From positions 14,241 to 78,240 of the forward strand of contig CAYOOA010000005.1 in NCBI GenBank assembly GCA_964405455.1: 64,000 nt of DNA, read 5' to 3'. Position 1 is the first letter of the stretch. Each line of letters begins with the position of its first letter. Under the pieces are notes generated by a model. It did not search any database and was not told the DNA's origin. It was given only the letters and a program-made list of their open reading frames with translations. Shown in pieces: positions 63,955 through 64,000 of this stretch. This stretch comes from CALESS01 sp964405455 (GTDB taxonomy: Bacteria; Chloroflexota; Anaerolineae; Anaerolineales; Anaerolineaceae). The translations under genes were made by a program, and so were the position numbers.

Positions 63955-64000
63955 CTACGTTTCCATGAAGAGCTCGTTCTGCAGGCGGAGCATTCCGGTT
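63955..64000 (-). CDS. Possible C-terminal end of a minus-strand gene (partial)
   Basis: The minus strand is open from the window edge to TAG at 63955-63957, ending in a short peptide LRLQNELFMET. A plus-strand ATG at 63940 is also open to the edge, so coding direction cannot be decided from about 50 bases. The 64 bases before the VIT/VWA gene show nothing else. Confidence 0.25.
   Translation of the reverse strand, partial: TGMLRLQNELFMET

Noticed and set aside
63940..64000. Plus-strand frame starting ATG 63940 and running off the window
   Set aside because: Only about 20 codons and no ribosome site are visible; the minus strand is equally open.
1..64000. CRISPR arrays, tRNA, rRNA, SRP RNA, insertion sequences or prophage
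   Set aside because: No repeated spacing, cloverleaf-like gap, transposase or phage gene was seen; gaps between genes are short and accounted for.

Overview
The window looks like a chromosomal piece of an Anaerolineae-type Chloroflexota (Chloroflexi) bacterium, probably a metagenome-assembled genome. Pointers are the DUF2298 'YYY' membrane proteins next to an Agl23-like protein, lipoproteins with long Pro/Thr linkers, a topoisomerase I with an N-terminal zinc ribbon, mevalonate kinase beside an isopentenyl phosphate kinase, and a run of 100 N at 36702-36801 flanked by an identical 55-base sequence, which is an assembly seam. I saw no rRNA, tRNA, CRISPR array, insertion sequence or prophage, and no gene-free stretch longer than about 215 bases.

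Layout. 1-1704: the end of a GcvT-like aminomethyltransferase and a PLP aminotransferase on the plus strand. 1719-12655: a minus-strand maltodextrin locus with a ROK repressor, malE-malF-malG, a cytoplasmic GH13 enzyme and a GH13 lipoprotein, followed by a TGS-domain nucleoside kinase. 12870-17170: plus-strand run with a LipM-like lipoyl enzyme, a PhnD-like lipoprotein, a YdcF/SanA-like protein, an HD hydrolase and a TIM-barrel/NTF2 protein. 17225-21463: rpoC on its own, without rpoB. 21625-44244: minus-strand run of a large sensor kinase, cmk, plsC, four huge polytopic GT-C/DUF2298 proteins, a methyltransferase, a GT4 transferase, a paratose-epimerase-like enzyme, a YbhN-like protein and lepA. 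44297-45941: an FkbM methyltransferase and tlyA. 46006-50330: plus-strand operon of a UbiA-type prenyltransferase, mvk, ipk, dgt and greA. 50376-58714: minus-strand ffh-rpsP-khpA-rimM-dprA-manC-topA run, then a separately promoted two-TM protein. 58863-61407: prfA-prmC-tsaC. 61530-63890: a VIT/VWA surface protein.

How they fit together. MalE captures maltodextrin, MalFG import it (the ATPase is not in the window), the lipoprotein amylase probably trims polymers outside and the second GH13 enzyme cleaves imported chains. The glycan block, manC and the UbiA/mvk/ipk operon together suggest a polyprenyl-phosphate-dependent surface glycan pathway: prenyl precursor, prenyl-linked sugar, then membrane GT-C enzymes. 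That last link is inference.

Signals of most interest are the MalE-X25 fusion, hairpins and a second promoter that grade the mal operon, the GT39-DUF2298 fusion, the UbiA-mvk-ipk operon, an unlinked rpoC with a structured leader, and -10 elements placed only 7-9 bases before start codons, suggesting leaderless mRNAs.
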